A stretch of DNA of 23,050 nucleotides from a virus, in IMG/VR virus record IMGVR_UViG_3300022198_001925, positions 1 through 23,050 of that record. The stretch is one strand, 5' to 3'. The notes below the pieces were generated by a model, which made no database searches, was not told the origin of the DNA, and saw only the letters and a list, made by a program, of their open reading frames with translations. The position numbers were made by a program, and so were the translations under genes. Positions 8,596 through 15,280 of the stretch are shown one piece after another. The first letter of the stretch is position 1. Each line of letters begins with the position of its first letter.

Positions 8596-8801
8596 TGCCT
8601 AATGAACTCGTTTAGGGATTGAAGTTCACTCAGGATATCGGCAAGGACTTCCACAATCGGATCAGTCTGATTGCTCAAGCTCTCTGAAATCGACATCCCA
8701 CTACCAGAAGCAAATGCAGGATCAAATTCGCCAGATTCACGGATCTTCTCCAAGTCGGCAAACGCGGCTTCAATTTCTCTGATGTCTTCGGGGTTAATCA
8801 T
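8592..8801 (-). CDS. Small acidic helical protein, unknown function
   Basis: 69 residues joined by ATGA at both ends, so certainly within the coupled series. It is almost wholly helical and acidic (EDIREIEAAFADLEKIRES), with a Gly/Ser-rich break in the middle (ASGSGMSISES) and a second helix (IVEVLADILSELQSLNEFI) whose hydrophobic spacing suggests a coiled coil. It may be an assembly chaperone or tail-connector partner. Not recognised. Confidence 0.75.
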   Translation of the reverse strand: MINPEDIREIEAAFADLEKIRESGEFDPAFASGSGMSISESLSNQTDPIVEVLADILSELQSLNEFIRQ

Positions 8802-9286
8802 GGTGAGGGTATTATTTCTGTTTCAAGCAAGACGTTTGTACCATCATAGCTGCCAGTGAACAGCCCTTGAATGGTCAACGGGATGAATGGAGCTGTTCTT
8901 TGGTATTGAAGCTGAATGCCCGTAATCAAAGAATCAAAACTGACAAACCGAGTTTTACTCCCGTCTGAATCGCCACCAAACATCAAACTGATCTGGACGT
9001 TGTTGTTGTTGGTGGTGCTTTTCAACTGGTCAAACTGGACCTTTTTGTTGACCATCCACCCAGACAAAGCAAACGAGCCAGCAATGAAGCCAAGGTGTCG
9101 GATGTCTGAAAACGAGTCGCCTTCGGCCGTGATGTCAAACGGTTTGGTTTGTGGCGACAAGACATACGAGCCAATCTTCATGTAGAAGCGTTGGCCTTGG
9201 CCGTTATCGTCAGCGTTAATGCTGCCAGCGGCCAAACGCGAAATCGTATCGCCAACGCCATTAGGCTTGACAATGGCAAACGACAT
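8798..9286 (-). CDS. Tail-associated structural protein, copy B of a paralogous pair
   Basis: 162 residues, three bases after the 69-residue module's stop. Homologous along its length to the protein at 11155-11634: AIVKPN, DDNG-RFYM, EGDSFSDIRH, FALSGWMVNK, FVSFDSLITGIQL, GLFTGSYDG. Divergence is well beyond recent duplication. All-beta pattern, no membrane segment, two residues of proline at the end. A tail-tube-like or baseplate-ring role is plausible from shape only. The following gene starts in an ATGA overlap. Confidence 0.75.
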   Translation of the reverse strand: MSFAIVKPNGVGDTISRLAAGSINADDNGQGQRFYMKIGSYVLSPQTKPFDITAEGDSFSDIRHLGFIAGSFALSGWMVNKKVQFDQLKSTTNNNNVQISLMFGGDSDGSKTRFVSFDSLITGIQLQYQRTAPFIPLTIQGLFTGSYDGTNVLLETEIIPSP

Positions 9287-9289
9287 CTA

Positions 9290-9499
9290 TCAGGGTCCGA
9301 TCTTTGCCCAAGATGCGGACTCGAAAGTCCCCTGATTGATGTAGAGTTCGCCGGTTGCCGTGTTTACAGCAAGCGCTCCCTTGCCATACCCACTAATGGT
9401 GTCGGTCGGGGTTCCGGCAACAATGTGCAGAAAAGCGCCTTCAAAATCGACACCCTTCTGAGATTGTCCAAGTTCAAACGCTGCGTTGTGTCCAGACAT
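9290..9499 (-). CDS. Stand-alone 69-residue virion module, paralogue of the SGNH protein N-terminus
   Basis: Start ATG 9499 is preceded by AAAGGA seven bases upstream; the frame extends further but MSGH matches the paralogue's start. It shares MSGH, GQ-QKGV-F-G-FL, GTP, ISG-GKGALA and LYINQG with residues 1-67 of the SGNH protein encoded just upstream, about half identical by eye. The G-KGALAV-T-TG-LYINQG-W core appears in many phage structural proteins and probably forms a small beta fold that docks on the virion. As a free subunit it may fill sites not taken by the enzyme. It begins 11 bases after the hydrolase stop. Confidence 0.8.
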   Translation of the reverse strand: MSGHNAAFELGQSQKGVDFEGAFLHIVAGTPTDTISGYGKGALAVNTATGELYINQGTFESASWAKIGP

Positions 9500-9510
9500 G
9501 TGGGTTCCTT

Positions 9511-11145
9511 TCAGGCTCCAGTGAGTGCGGTGTTGGTGATTTGTTCCCAAACGAATTCAGCAACAACTTTCGACAACTGCGGGGTCGGGTGAGCAGAATC
9601 GACAAGCCAGTAATTTGGCGCTGTTGCGAAGGCTGTCGGCACAATCCCAAGGTCTCTAACACCATGGTACAAGTCAATTGACGAGTAATTGTTTGACTTC
9701 GCAAGATTCAAAACGCGATAGGCGCGTTCTTCCCAAACCGGCGCCGGTCCTGCGCCGTAGTTGGTCATAACAACAATTTTTACATCGTTTGCCGAGTACC
9801 CAGTGTCACCCTGAGTTGCGTCAAGGTTGTTACGCATTCTTTGGATTGCTTGCTGAATGTACGTTTCTTCATCAAACCCATCGTCTGCGGAATTGTTGAA
9901 CATTGAATAGTAAATAATATTCGGCTTAAACACCTTCAGCATTTCTTGGATTGCTTCGTCCGAAACCCAAGCAGTTCCACCATCAGTTTCGTGAGGCGTT
10001 TGTTCTGGCTGACCAAACCCATTATCCAAAATTCCGTGAGATGCCCAACTACATCCACCGCTACCCATGTAGCCAAGAATCATCCCGTCACTAATGTCGT
10101 CGTTTTCAATAACAGAAAAGATCGGGAGGAACTTGTCGGTTTGAAGTGTTCCAGATGCGGCGGCGTACCTGAAATACGCCGAGGTTCCAAGAATGTCTTG
10201 GTCAATGTTCTGGGTAGTCAACTCTGTAGTATAAAAATTTCCACTCAGAGTGAAATTGCCAGTAGTTGTTCCAGATGCGCCGTGAAAAGTCGAAGACGTG
10301 GCGTTCAGGTCCGTTCCATAATTAATACCGCCGGTTGTGGTGTCCCTGTACCAAAGGGTTTTGTTGGTCCAAGTGGTATTAACCGCGTTGTACCAACGCT
10401 CGGAATTCACCCCGCCAGACGAACTATCAAAAACTTGATTTCGACCGACAGAAAACCCTTGGTTTTCAGGATCAGTCCAACCAAATTGCCATTCAAGAAT
10501 ATCACCATTCTCGTCTGGAAAATCAATATTGGTTGCCGAAACTGTGGCGGTTGCATTAAACGGAGCAAAACTGCTTGTTCCATTTGGAACACCAGTAAAA
10601 CCGTTGGTAAAAACAGTTGGCTGAATGATGTTGTATTTGCCAGTACCAACACCAACAATGTCGGTGCCCATCTTTACGTTAATGTCGGTAATTCCAGCGA
10701 AGTTGTTGTAAAAGCCTGACTGGAAGCCAGATGCCGACAAGATTGGGCAATGGCCTGCCCATTTGCTGGGTCGCCAATACTTGTGATAAGCGTTTACAAC
10801 TCCCAAGTACCCATCATAACTTGGGGTGTCTGTAATCATCTGGGTTGGGTTATGAATGCTGTCGCCAACAACAAGAACCCTTGCTCTCTCACCATACATA
10901 ACCGGAGCAGCATCAGCGATGTCGCTCATGTAAGCGCCGCCCTGCACCTTGATCCAGTTGGCAAAGGTGGAATTGCCCTGATTGATGTACAGGATTCCAG
11001 ACGCCTTGTCGATAGCAAGTGCGCCCTTTCCAAATCCAGAAATGTTGTTCGCCGGTGTTCCGCTGCTAAAAGAAAGGAACCTTCCGTCAAACGAAACACC
11101 CTTTTGGGGCTGGCCAAGATCGGCTGCTCTGGTATGTCCGCTCAT
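9511..11145 (-). CDS. SGNH/GDSL-type hydrolase tail protein with N-terminal virion module
   Basis: 544 residues, start ATG 11145 with AGGGA seven bases upstream. Residues 1-67 match the stand-alone protein at 9290-9499 (shared MSGH, QKGV-F-G-FL, ISG-GKGALA and LYINQG), likely a virion attachment module. The rest reads as an SGNH hydrolase: VLVVGDSIHN with Ser96 in GDS, a glycine-rich GYMGSGGCSW, IIYYSMFNNSAD as a candidate for the Asn block, and VDSAHP with Asp516 and His519. These enzymes remove acetyl or other ester groups from sugars. The distance from Ser96 to Asp516 is far longer than usual (whole domains are often about 200 residues), so a beta-rich, Thr/Ser-rich insert at roughly 150-350 is likely. 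Probable role: deacylating host surface polysaccharide during adsorption. Confidence 0.75.
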   Translation of the reverse strand: MSGHTRAADLGQPQKGVSFDGRFLSFSSGTPANNISGFGKGALAIDKASGILYINQGNSTFANWIKVQGGAYMSDIADAAPVMYGERARVLVVGDSIHNPTQMITDTPSYDGYLGVVNAYHKYWRPSKWAGHCPILSASGFQSGFYNNFAGITDINVKMGTDIVGVGTGKYNIIQPTVFTNGFTGVPNGTSSFAPFNATATVSATNIDFPDENGDILEWQFGWTDPENQGFSVGRNQVFDSSSGGVNSERWYNAVNTTWTNKTLWYRDTTTGGINYGTDLNATSSTFHGASGTTTGNFTLSGNFYTTELTTQNIDQDILGTSAYFRYAAASGTLQTDKFLPIFSVIENDDISDGMILGYMGSGGCSWASHGILDNGFGQPEQTPHETDGGTAWVSDEAIQEMLKVFKPNIIYYSMFNNSADDGFDEETYIQQAIQRMRNNLDATQGDTGYSANDVKIVVMTNYGAGPAPVWEERAYRVLNLAKSNNYSSIDLYHGVRDLGIVPTAFATAPNYWLVDSAHPTPQLSKVVAEFVWEQITNTALTGA

Positions 11146-11154
11146 TTTGTTTCC

Positions 11155-11634
11155 CTAAGAAGAAACCGTTCCGGTTTCAACAAACATTTCCGTCTGGCTT
11201 GTGGTCAGATATGTATCTGTCATTAGGCCAGAAATTTGAATAGAAGAAAACGGGCCGTCAAGTGCCCATCCTACCTGAATTTGACTGACGATCGCCCTGA
11301 AAACGAAATATCTGATTGCCGCGCCAGTTCGGCCAACAGCAACTGCAATGTCAAAGGGGTTGTTTGATTGGCTGTTGATATTTGCAACACCAACGGCATA
11401 TTCAGTCACCATGTAGCCTCGCATGGAAAACTGGCCGTTCTGCATTTGGTTGTGCTGAAAATGCCGAACGGTATCGCCGTCTCCGGTCAACTCAGCAACC
11501 TGAGTTCCGACAGAAATCGCCATGCTCTGGACGTTCATGTAGAACTTCTTAACACCGTTGTCATCTATGCCAGAAGTCGATGCAAAGCTCGACTCGCCAG
11601 ACATGTTCGGTTTGAGAAGGGCGACTCTGGCCAT
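11155..11634 (-). CDS. Tail-associated structural protein, copy A of a paralogous pair
   Basis: 159 residues, starting three bases after the adaptor stop. It aligns along its whole length with the protein at 8798-9286: both have KPN near the N-terminus, DDNG then FYM around residue 30, a GD(T/S)-RH segment near 52, a G-x-F-x-x-x-G-(Y/W)-M-V motif near 70, an IVSQIQ/LITGIQ strand near 115 and a GLMTDTY/GLFTGSY end. The fold looks all-beta, suggesting a tail or neck ring subunit. It directly precedes the SGNH hydrolase gene, whose N-terminal module is also duplicated. Family not known to me. Confidence 0.75.
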   Translation of the reverse strand: MARVALLKPNMSGESSFASTSGIDDNGVKKFYMNVQSMAISVGTQVAELTGDGDTVRHFQHNQMQNGQFSMRGYMVTEYAVGVANINSQSNNPFDIAVAVGRTGAAIRYFVFRAIVSQIQVGWALDGPFSSIQISGLMTDTYLTTSQTEMFVETGTVSS

Positions 11635-11637
11635 GTG

Positions 11638-12588
11638 TCAGCTCGGGTAAACGGTTCCAGAATTGTTCGTGTAGGTTGCGTACCTGAGATTCCTACGAAT
11701 CAACACCGGCTCGTCTGAGTTGTCTAGGTTCTGGCCGAAGTATTCGATCGCCGTCGCTTGGCGATCCAGCATGACACTGGCCGCCAAACGGTCCTGATAA
11801 AGCTCTCGATGACGATTGCTTTTTTCGGGAGCGTACAACTCGGCAATTGCAAGGCAAGAAGCCATAATGGTTTCGTCGTGCATGGTCCCGCCATAAATGG
11901 TGGAACTTGCAGTCACCTCAACGTTGTACTTGTACTGAATTCGATATGACTTGTCTGGAGACGGCCACAGAAGCAGCTCAAAGCTGTTCCCGTAAGTCGA
12001 TCCAGCAATCGGCCTAACCGCGGCGTAAACTGGTGCGTCGTCAATCTGGCCCTGATCTTGCCTAAGCACACGGATGTAAGACTCGCCAACAATCCTGATT
12101 TCGTGTTCTTGAGATTCCCTCGAATACGTCATTGGACCAGCAATGCCGCCAAAATCAGCAGGCAGGGCCAGCTCATCGTGACGCAAAACGTATGACGTTC
12201 CAGACGAAATGTTGACCGAGGTGTCAACAAGGGTGATTTGGCTGCCGCTGTCTCGTGTAGCGATGTCGTAATCTTCGTTGGCAACCGACAGAGTGCCTTC
12301 TGCTGCCCAGCTTGGGAAGGTTCCAGTGGTCAGCGTCACGACCCCGCTAACCACCTCAATGGTTCCAGTGGAATACGGGCCATTGGTCACAATCGTTGCT
12401 ACAGGCTTAAGAAACGACCATTCGTGTACGGCAGCTTCGTTTGGCAACACTCCGGGATAGTAAAACTGCCGAAGACCGCGATCGACAATGGCGTCAATGT
12501 CATCAGCAGCCGATCCAGTAGCACCAGAACGACCCCAGCCAAGAAATCGCCCGACTTCACCCTCAAGATTGCTTCGCGTCAAAGCCAC
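11638..12588 (-). CDS. Adaptor/connector-like protein with inserted beta domain
   Basis: 316 residues, start GTG 12588 behind GAGAGG. The N-terminal helices (IDAIVDRGLRQFYYP, residues about 31-45) and EWSFLKP resemble head-to-tail adaptor proteins that bind under the portal. An Ig-like or beta-barrel domain follows at about 65-135 (GTIEVVSGVVTLTTGTFPSW, then SQITLVDTSVNISSGTSYVL). The rest returns to LLLWPSPDKSYRIQYKYNVE and a long helical segment (MASCLAIAELYAPEK through RELYQDRLAASVML). The insert is a recurring feature of such adaptors in phages. The gene lies among head-completion and tail genes, consistent with a connector. Confidence is moderate because the call rests on motif pattern. 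Confidence 0.65.
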   Translation of the reverse strand: MALTRSNLEGEVGRFLGWGRSGATGSAADDIDAIVDRGLRQFYYPGVLPNEAAVHEWSFLKPVATIVTNGPYSTGTIEVVSGVVTLTTGTFPSWAAEGTLSVANEDYDIATRDSGSQITLVDTSVNISSGTSYVLRHDELALPADFGGIAGPMTYSRESQEHEIRIVGESYIRVLRQDQGQIDDAPVYAAVRPIAGSTYGNSFELLLWPSPDKSYRIQYKYNVEVTASSTIYGGTMHDETIMASCLAIAELYAPEKSNRHRELYQDRLAASVMLDRQATAIEYFGQNLDNSDEPVLIRRNLRYATYTNNSGTVYPS

Positions 12589-12598
12589 GGCTCACCTC

Positions 12599-13210
12599 TC
12601 AACTGAAAGGACAAACAAGCACGGCCAACTCGGCGGTGCCTGAGTCGGTGACGCCATCAAAACAAATCCGCGAGAACGCGCCGACCGGCATCGTCACGAA
12701 AGAAAGGCCGAGGCCAGCACCGCCTCGGTTAACGTGGTATTGGTCAGACGCAAAATTGCCGTAAACGCCAGTGGTCGGCGCAGTACCGATAGTGCTGACT
12801 TCTGCACCGTCGTAACGAGCAAAACGACTAATCAAACCCATGACTTTGGCATTTACGTTCGAGGCAACGTCGGTAAATCCGTCCGAAGCGTGGTTCGTGT
12901 ACGCCTGAGACAAACCGAAATCTCCTGCGGCAAATGAACCGCAAGCAGTCGTGGCGTGCGTCAGAGTCCCAATTTCTTGGTTGACGTAGATGGTTTGTTG
13001 CTGCGCGCTTTCGGCGTCCGAATTGGTGCCGTAAATCTTGAGGTCGCTCGACCGAGTTGACCCAACCTGCAACATCATGATCATCAGGTTGGAAAAACCA
13101 TCGCAAATGAAGTTGCATTCACCCGGTGGTGTTTTGGTCACGGTCGTAAGCGTCGGGGCTACCGCATTAACGCTAAATTCTCCGACCAGTTTCCATCCGT
13201 GAGAAATCAT
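12599..13210 (-). CDS. Structural protein of unknown family
   Basis: 203 residues, translationally coupled to the basic peptide by ATGA. It is strand-rich, with Thr/Val/Gly repeats and few charges: FSVNAVAPTLTTVTKT at the start, LMIMMLQVG, TIYVNQEIG, and a final TAELAVLVCPFS. This suggests a beta-sandwich virion component. Position just before the adaptor-like gene is where head-completion or neck proteins lie. Four cysteines are present besides the one near the end. I do not recognise a specific family. Confidence 0.7.
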   Translation of the reverse strand: MISHGWKLVGEFSVNAVAPTLTTVTKTPPGECNFICDGFSNLMIMMLQVGSTRSSDLKIYGTNSDAESAQQQTIYVNQEIGTLTHATTACGSFAAGDFGLSQAYTNHASDGFTDVASNVNAKVMGLISRFARYDGAEVSTIGTAPTTGVYGNFASDQYHVNRGGAGLGLSFVTMPVGAFSRICFDGVTDSGTAELAVLVCPFS

Positions 13211-13353
13211 CGCTTGGTCCTTGAGCTTCGAGAACTAGAACGGCCGGAAGAACGACTGCGGCCAGACCGAGCCGTCTTCTTTGCGGCTCCCTTCAGACGA
13301 TCTTTTCTAAGACTGATTTGCGATCCACCGGATCCACCGGAATCCCTAGGCAT
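13207..13353 (-). CDS. Very basic RS-rich 48-residue peptide
   Basis: Starts at ATG 13353 with a perfect AAGGAGG six bases upstream, located inside the end of the lipoprotein gene (eight-base overlap with its stop). The frame remains open further upstream, but this start is clearly the used one. The product has a Gly/Ser-rich N-terminus (DSGGSGGSQ), a basic middle (LRKDRLKGAAKK) and an Arg/Ser repeat tail (SGRSRSSGRSSSRSSRTKR), with no acidic residues after Asp18. Such composition suggests binding of DNA or RNA, perhaps inside the capsid. Its TGA overlaps the next ATG as ATGA. Confidence 0.75.
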   Translation of the reverse strand: MPRDSGGSGGSQISLRKDRLKGAAKKTARSGRSRSSGRSSSRSSRTKR

Positions 13354-13831
13354 TAGAAGCCTCCTTAATGGTTTCGACCAGTTCTTTGCCCTTGGCAAGA
13401 CCGGCGTTGTAAGAATCTTCCTTTTCCTTGGCGACAACCTTGTCTTCGCCCGGACGCTTCATGAACCAGCCAGCCAGAAGGCTCAGGCCAGAGAAAAGAA
13501 CCGCGCCGCCGGGGAAGGTGTTGCTGACTTCGCCAAGGGCGCCCATGCCAAGAGCAGTAACGTCGTTGATAAGCGAAACGCGGGCGTTGGCGTCAGAAAT
13601 GCTAGAGGCCAGTGCTTCACTGTTGGCCTGCACCCAGTTCTCCCACTGGCTCCAAACGTAATCGGAATTGGAGAGGGTTTCAGTTTCGTTGGCGTCGATC
13701 GCACCCTGAACACCCTTGGGCACATCAAAGCTTACGAGCTTCTGAAGATCGCACCCTTGGACTGCCATTGCAAGGATGAAACAAGCAACAGCAGCGGTGC
13801 CAAAGTAAAACGCCTTCTTTTTATGATCCAC
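13346..13831 (-). CDS. Predicted lipoprotein with second membrane segment
   Basis: 161 residues from GTG 13831, chosen because GGAGG lies six bases upstream; a longer frame back to 13909 would overlap the previous gene by 89 bases and hide the signal. The N-terminus is a lipoprotein signal: KKK, a hydrophobic run (FGTAAVACFILAMAV), then QGC with the lipid-carrying cysteine at residue 27. The -2 Gln is unusual but tolerated. A helical middle follows, then a second hydrophobic segment (about 108-124, GGAVLFSGLSLLAGWFM), KRPG, and a charged tail. Together with the preceding membrane protein it resembles a lysis or envelope-fusion pair, yet outer-membrane spanins usually lack a second membrane segment. 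It could instead be a virion membrane protein. Confidence 0.7.
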   Translation of the reverse strand: MDHKKKAFYFGTAAVACFILAMAVQGCDLQKLVSFDVPKGVQGAIDANETETLSNSDYVWSQWENWVQANSEALASSISDANARVSLINDVTALGMGALGEVSNTFPGGAVLFSGLSLLAGWFMKRPGEDKVVAKEKEDSYNAGLAKGKELVETIKEASNA

Positions 13832-14099
13832 GAAGATCCTCCAATCGGTCAAGCCTTCGCTTGAGTTCTTCAATTTGGCGTTGATGTTCGCCGTCGTTTG
13901 CAACTCCAAGAACCTGACTTTTCACAAGCTCTTGGGTGATATCCCAAAGTTCAGTAACGCGAGTCTTGTTTGATTCAATTGTGACATCTTTGCGACCAAG
14001 TGCCATAAAAACCGAGGCAACACCGGCCACAACCGTAATGAGCGTCATCGTCTGAATGACACTCTGGAATCGAAGCACTCCGTGTTCTGAACTACTCAT
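13821..14099 (-). CDS. Small membrane protein with C-terminal coiled coil (holin- or spanin-like)
   Basis: 92 residues, overlapping the previous stop by eight bases. One hydrophobic segment at residues 16-35 (SVIQTMTLITVVAGVASVFM) is followed by a polar region and an ideal coiled coil at the end (QRQIEELKRRLDRLEDL). One N-terminal membrane helix with a helical tail is the layout of inner-membrane spanins and of some small holin-like or anchor proteins. The next gene encodes a lipoprotein, which strengthens the idea of a membrane-acting pair. No endolysin is present in the window, so lysis is not proven; a membrane role in DNA entry is an alternative. Confidence 0.65.
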   Translation of the reverse strand: MSSSEHGVLRFQSVIQTMTLITVVAGVASVFMALGRKDVTIESNKTRVTELWDITQELVKSQVLGVANDGEHQRQIEELKRRLDRLEDLRGS

Positions 14100-14337
14100 C
14101 TAGCTTTTCGCTTTCCTCGACGTAATGAAGTGTTTCCAAATGAAATGCGTGCTTCAACATAGCGTCACAGAGAAGCTCGTTCCCATTCCTCTGGTACATC
14201 ATTTTACTCTTTTTGCCCTGAGTAAACGTAGTAATCACAATAATTGCATCAGCACCAGATTCTTGGAGTTCGTTCATAAATCTTGCGCACGTTTGCTCTA
14301 AACCGATTTCAATCGCACTTTTTCTCGGCTTGGGCAT
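14092..14337 (-). CDS. Small soluble protein of unknown function
   Basis: 81 residues, starting in a TAATG overlap with the phosphoesterase stop, hence probably co-translated. After a basic N-terminus (MPKPRKSA) it alternates helix and strand (ARFMNELQES, ADAIIVITTF), then a basic GKKSKMMYQRNG loop, a helix and an acidic end. This looks like a small alpha/beta fold, possibly a partner of the phosphoesterase, but I do not recognise a family. Its last eight bases overlap the next gene's start. Confidence 0.7.
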   Translation of the reverse strand: MPKPRKSAIEIGLEQTCARFMNELQESGADAIIVITTFTQGKKSKMMYQRNGNELLCDAMLKHAFHLETLHYVEESEKLDE

Positions 14338-15206
14338 TAGGTGGCCTCCATAAATTCAAAATCAAGCTTCTCTTCTGAGTTCAGGAAAAACCTCAGCCAC
14401 CAAGCCCCAAGAGGTTTTGGCGTGCCACCACGCTCAATGTGCCACCCCTTGAACGAACTGTATTCGTCTTTGTAACCCGGTATCTTGATGTGGACCTGAC
14501 GATCAAGATACGGGATGCCAACGTGATTTAGCCTAGATCGGTCAATTTGCAAGGCCCATTTTTCGTGAACGTGGCCGCTAACCACAATGTTGCAATCTGG
14601 CAGATACGTCGCCATTCGATTCGTTTGGATGACGCCCTTAGTAACCGGGCCTCCGCCACCATAGCCGTGGTGGTATCCAAGAATCACGTTGCTTGACTTG
14701 CGGATTCCGTGTTGAACCCTAAACCGGATAAACCCGGCGTAATCTCCCATTACAAGCTTATTGGCACCGGCTTTTTGCATCCCTTCAACAAACCTTGCGG
14801 TTGGGTCTGTTTCGTGGTGCTTTAGGATGCTGGTTTCGTGATTGCCGGGACTAACAAAGGCCCAGTGTTTGGCGTAGGGCGCAAAAAAATCGACTGCGGT
14901 TTCAATCACCGAGTCGATGTAACGGCCTTCGCGATGTTCCGGCCTGCACTGGCTTGTGTCTGATCTGCGGTCCCACTTCCCTTGCATTAGACACATGAGG
15001 TCGCCAAAGTCACAAATAAGGGCGTCTCTCTGCTTTGCCTGTTCAAGGTGCTTTTTTTCTAAGCTCCAATCTGCCTTCGCATTGTCGTGATGTCGATCGG
15101 AAGACAAAAGAACCCATTGTTCCCAGCCAGACTGCTTTGAAATTTTGAAATCAATTGAAACGCAACCGCTGCTTGTTTTTTCTGTTGCAATGTTGCTCAA
15201 AGACAC
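14337..15206 (-). CDS. Calcineurin-like metallophosphoesterase
   Basis: 289 residues from GTG 15206, chosen because a perfect AAGGAG lies six bases upstream; a TTG seven codons earlier would start inside the terminator. All metal-site motifs of the superfamily are visible in order: DRHHD (residues 37-41), GD (68-69), GNHE (121-124), a His pair in GYHHG (179-180) and GHVH (211-214). Enzymes of this family use two metal ions to cleave phosphodiesters or phosphomonoesters; the substrate here is unknown. It is the first gene after the terminator, so it needs read-through or its own promoter, which I cannot see. It is probably a soluble accessory enzyme acting on nucleotides or nucleic acid. Its stop overlaps the next start as TAATG. 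Confidence 0.88.
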   Translation of the reverse strand: MSLSNIATEKTSSGCVSIDFKISKQSGWEQWVLLSSDRHHDNAKADWSLEKKHLEQAKQRDALICDFGDLMCLMQGKWDRRSDTSQCRPEHREGRYIDSVIETAVDFFAPYAKHWAFVSPGNHETSILKHHETDPTARFVEGMQKAGANKLVMGDYAGFIRFRVQHGIRKSSNVILGYHHGYGGGGPVTKGVIQTNRMATYLPDCNIVVSGHVHEKWALQIDRSRLNHVGIPYLDRQVHIKIPGYKDEYSSFKGWHIERGGTPKPLGAWWLRFFLNSEEKLDFEFMEAT

Positions 15207-15225
15207 TTCTGACTCCTTAAAAGAC

Positions 15226-15260
15226 AAGGGGGCGCCGATTGACTCAATCGACGCCCCCTT
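15226..15260 (-). terminator. Rho-independent terminator after the capsid genes
   Basis: Bases 15226-15260 form an inverted repeat of about 17-18 base pairs around a three-base loop (15242-15244). The arms carry five consecutive G:C pairs (15228-15232 with 15254-15258). The only mismatch on the plus strand (15235 with 15251) becomes a G-U pair in the minus-strand RNA. Downstream on the minus strand comes a T-rich tract (TTGTCTTTT). It sits between the stop of the lectin-like gene (15281) and the start of the phosphoesterase gene (15206). A second small palindrome (15267-15282) overlaps the upstream stop. Confidence 0.8.
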
Positions 15261-15280
15261 TGGCTAGACATTTTTAAATG

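Noticed and set aside
9946-10719. A 257-codon plus-strand open frame
   Set aside because: Antisense register with the SGNH protein; basic, low-complexity translation without motifs.
12828-13118. A 96-codon minus-strand frame inside the 203-residue gene
   Set aside because: Wholly nested in another frame, with His/Arg-rich shadow composition and no ribosome site of note.
13832-13909. A longer N-terminus for the lipoprotein gene
   Set aside because: It would overlap the membrane-protein gene by 89 bases and bury the GGAGG site and the lipoprotein signal, so GTG 13831 is preferred.
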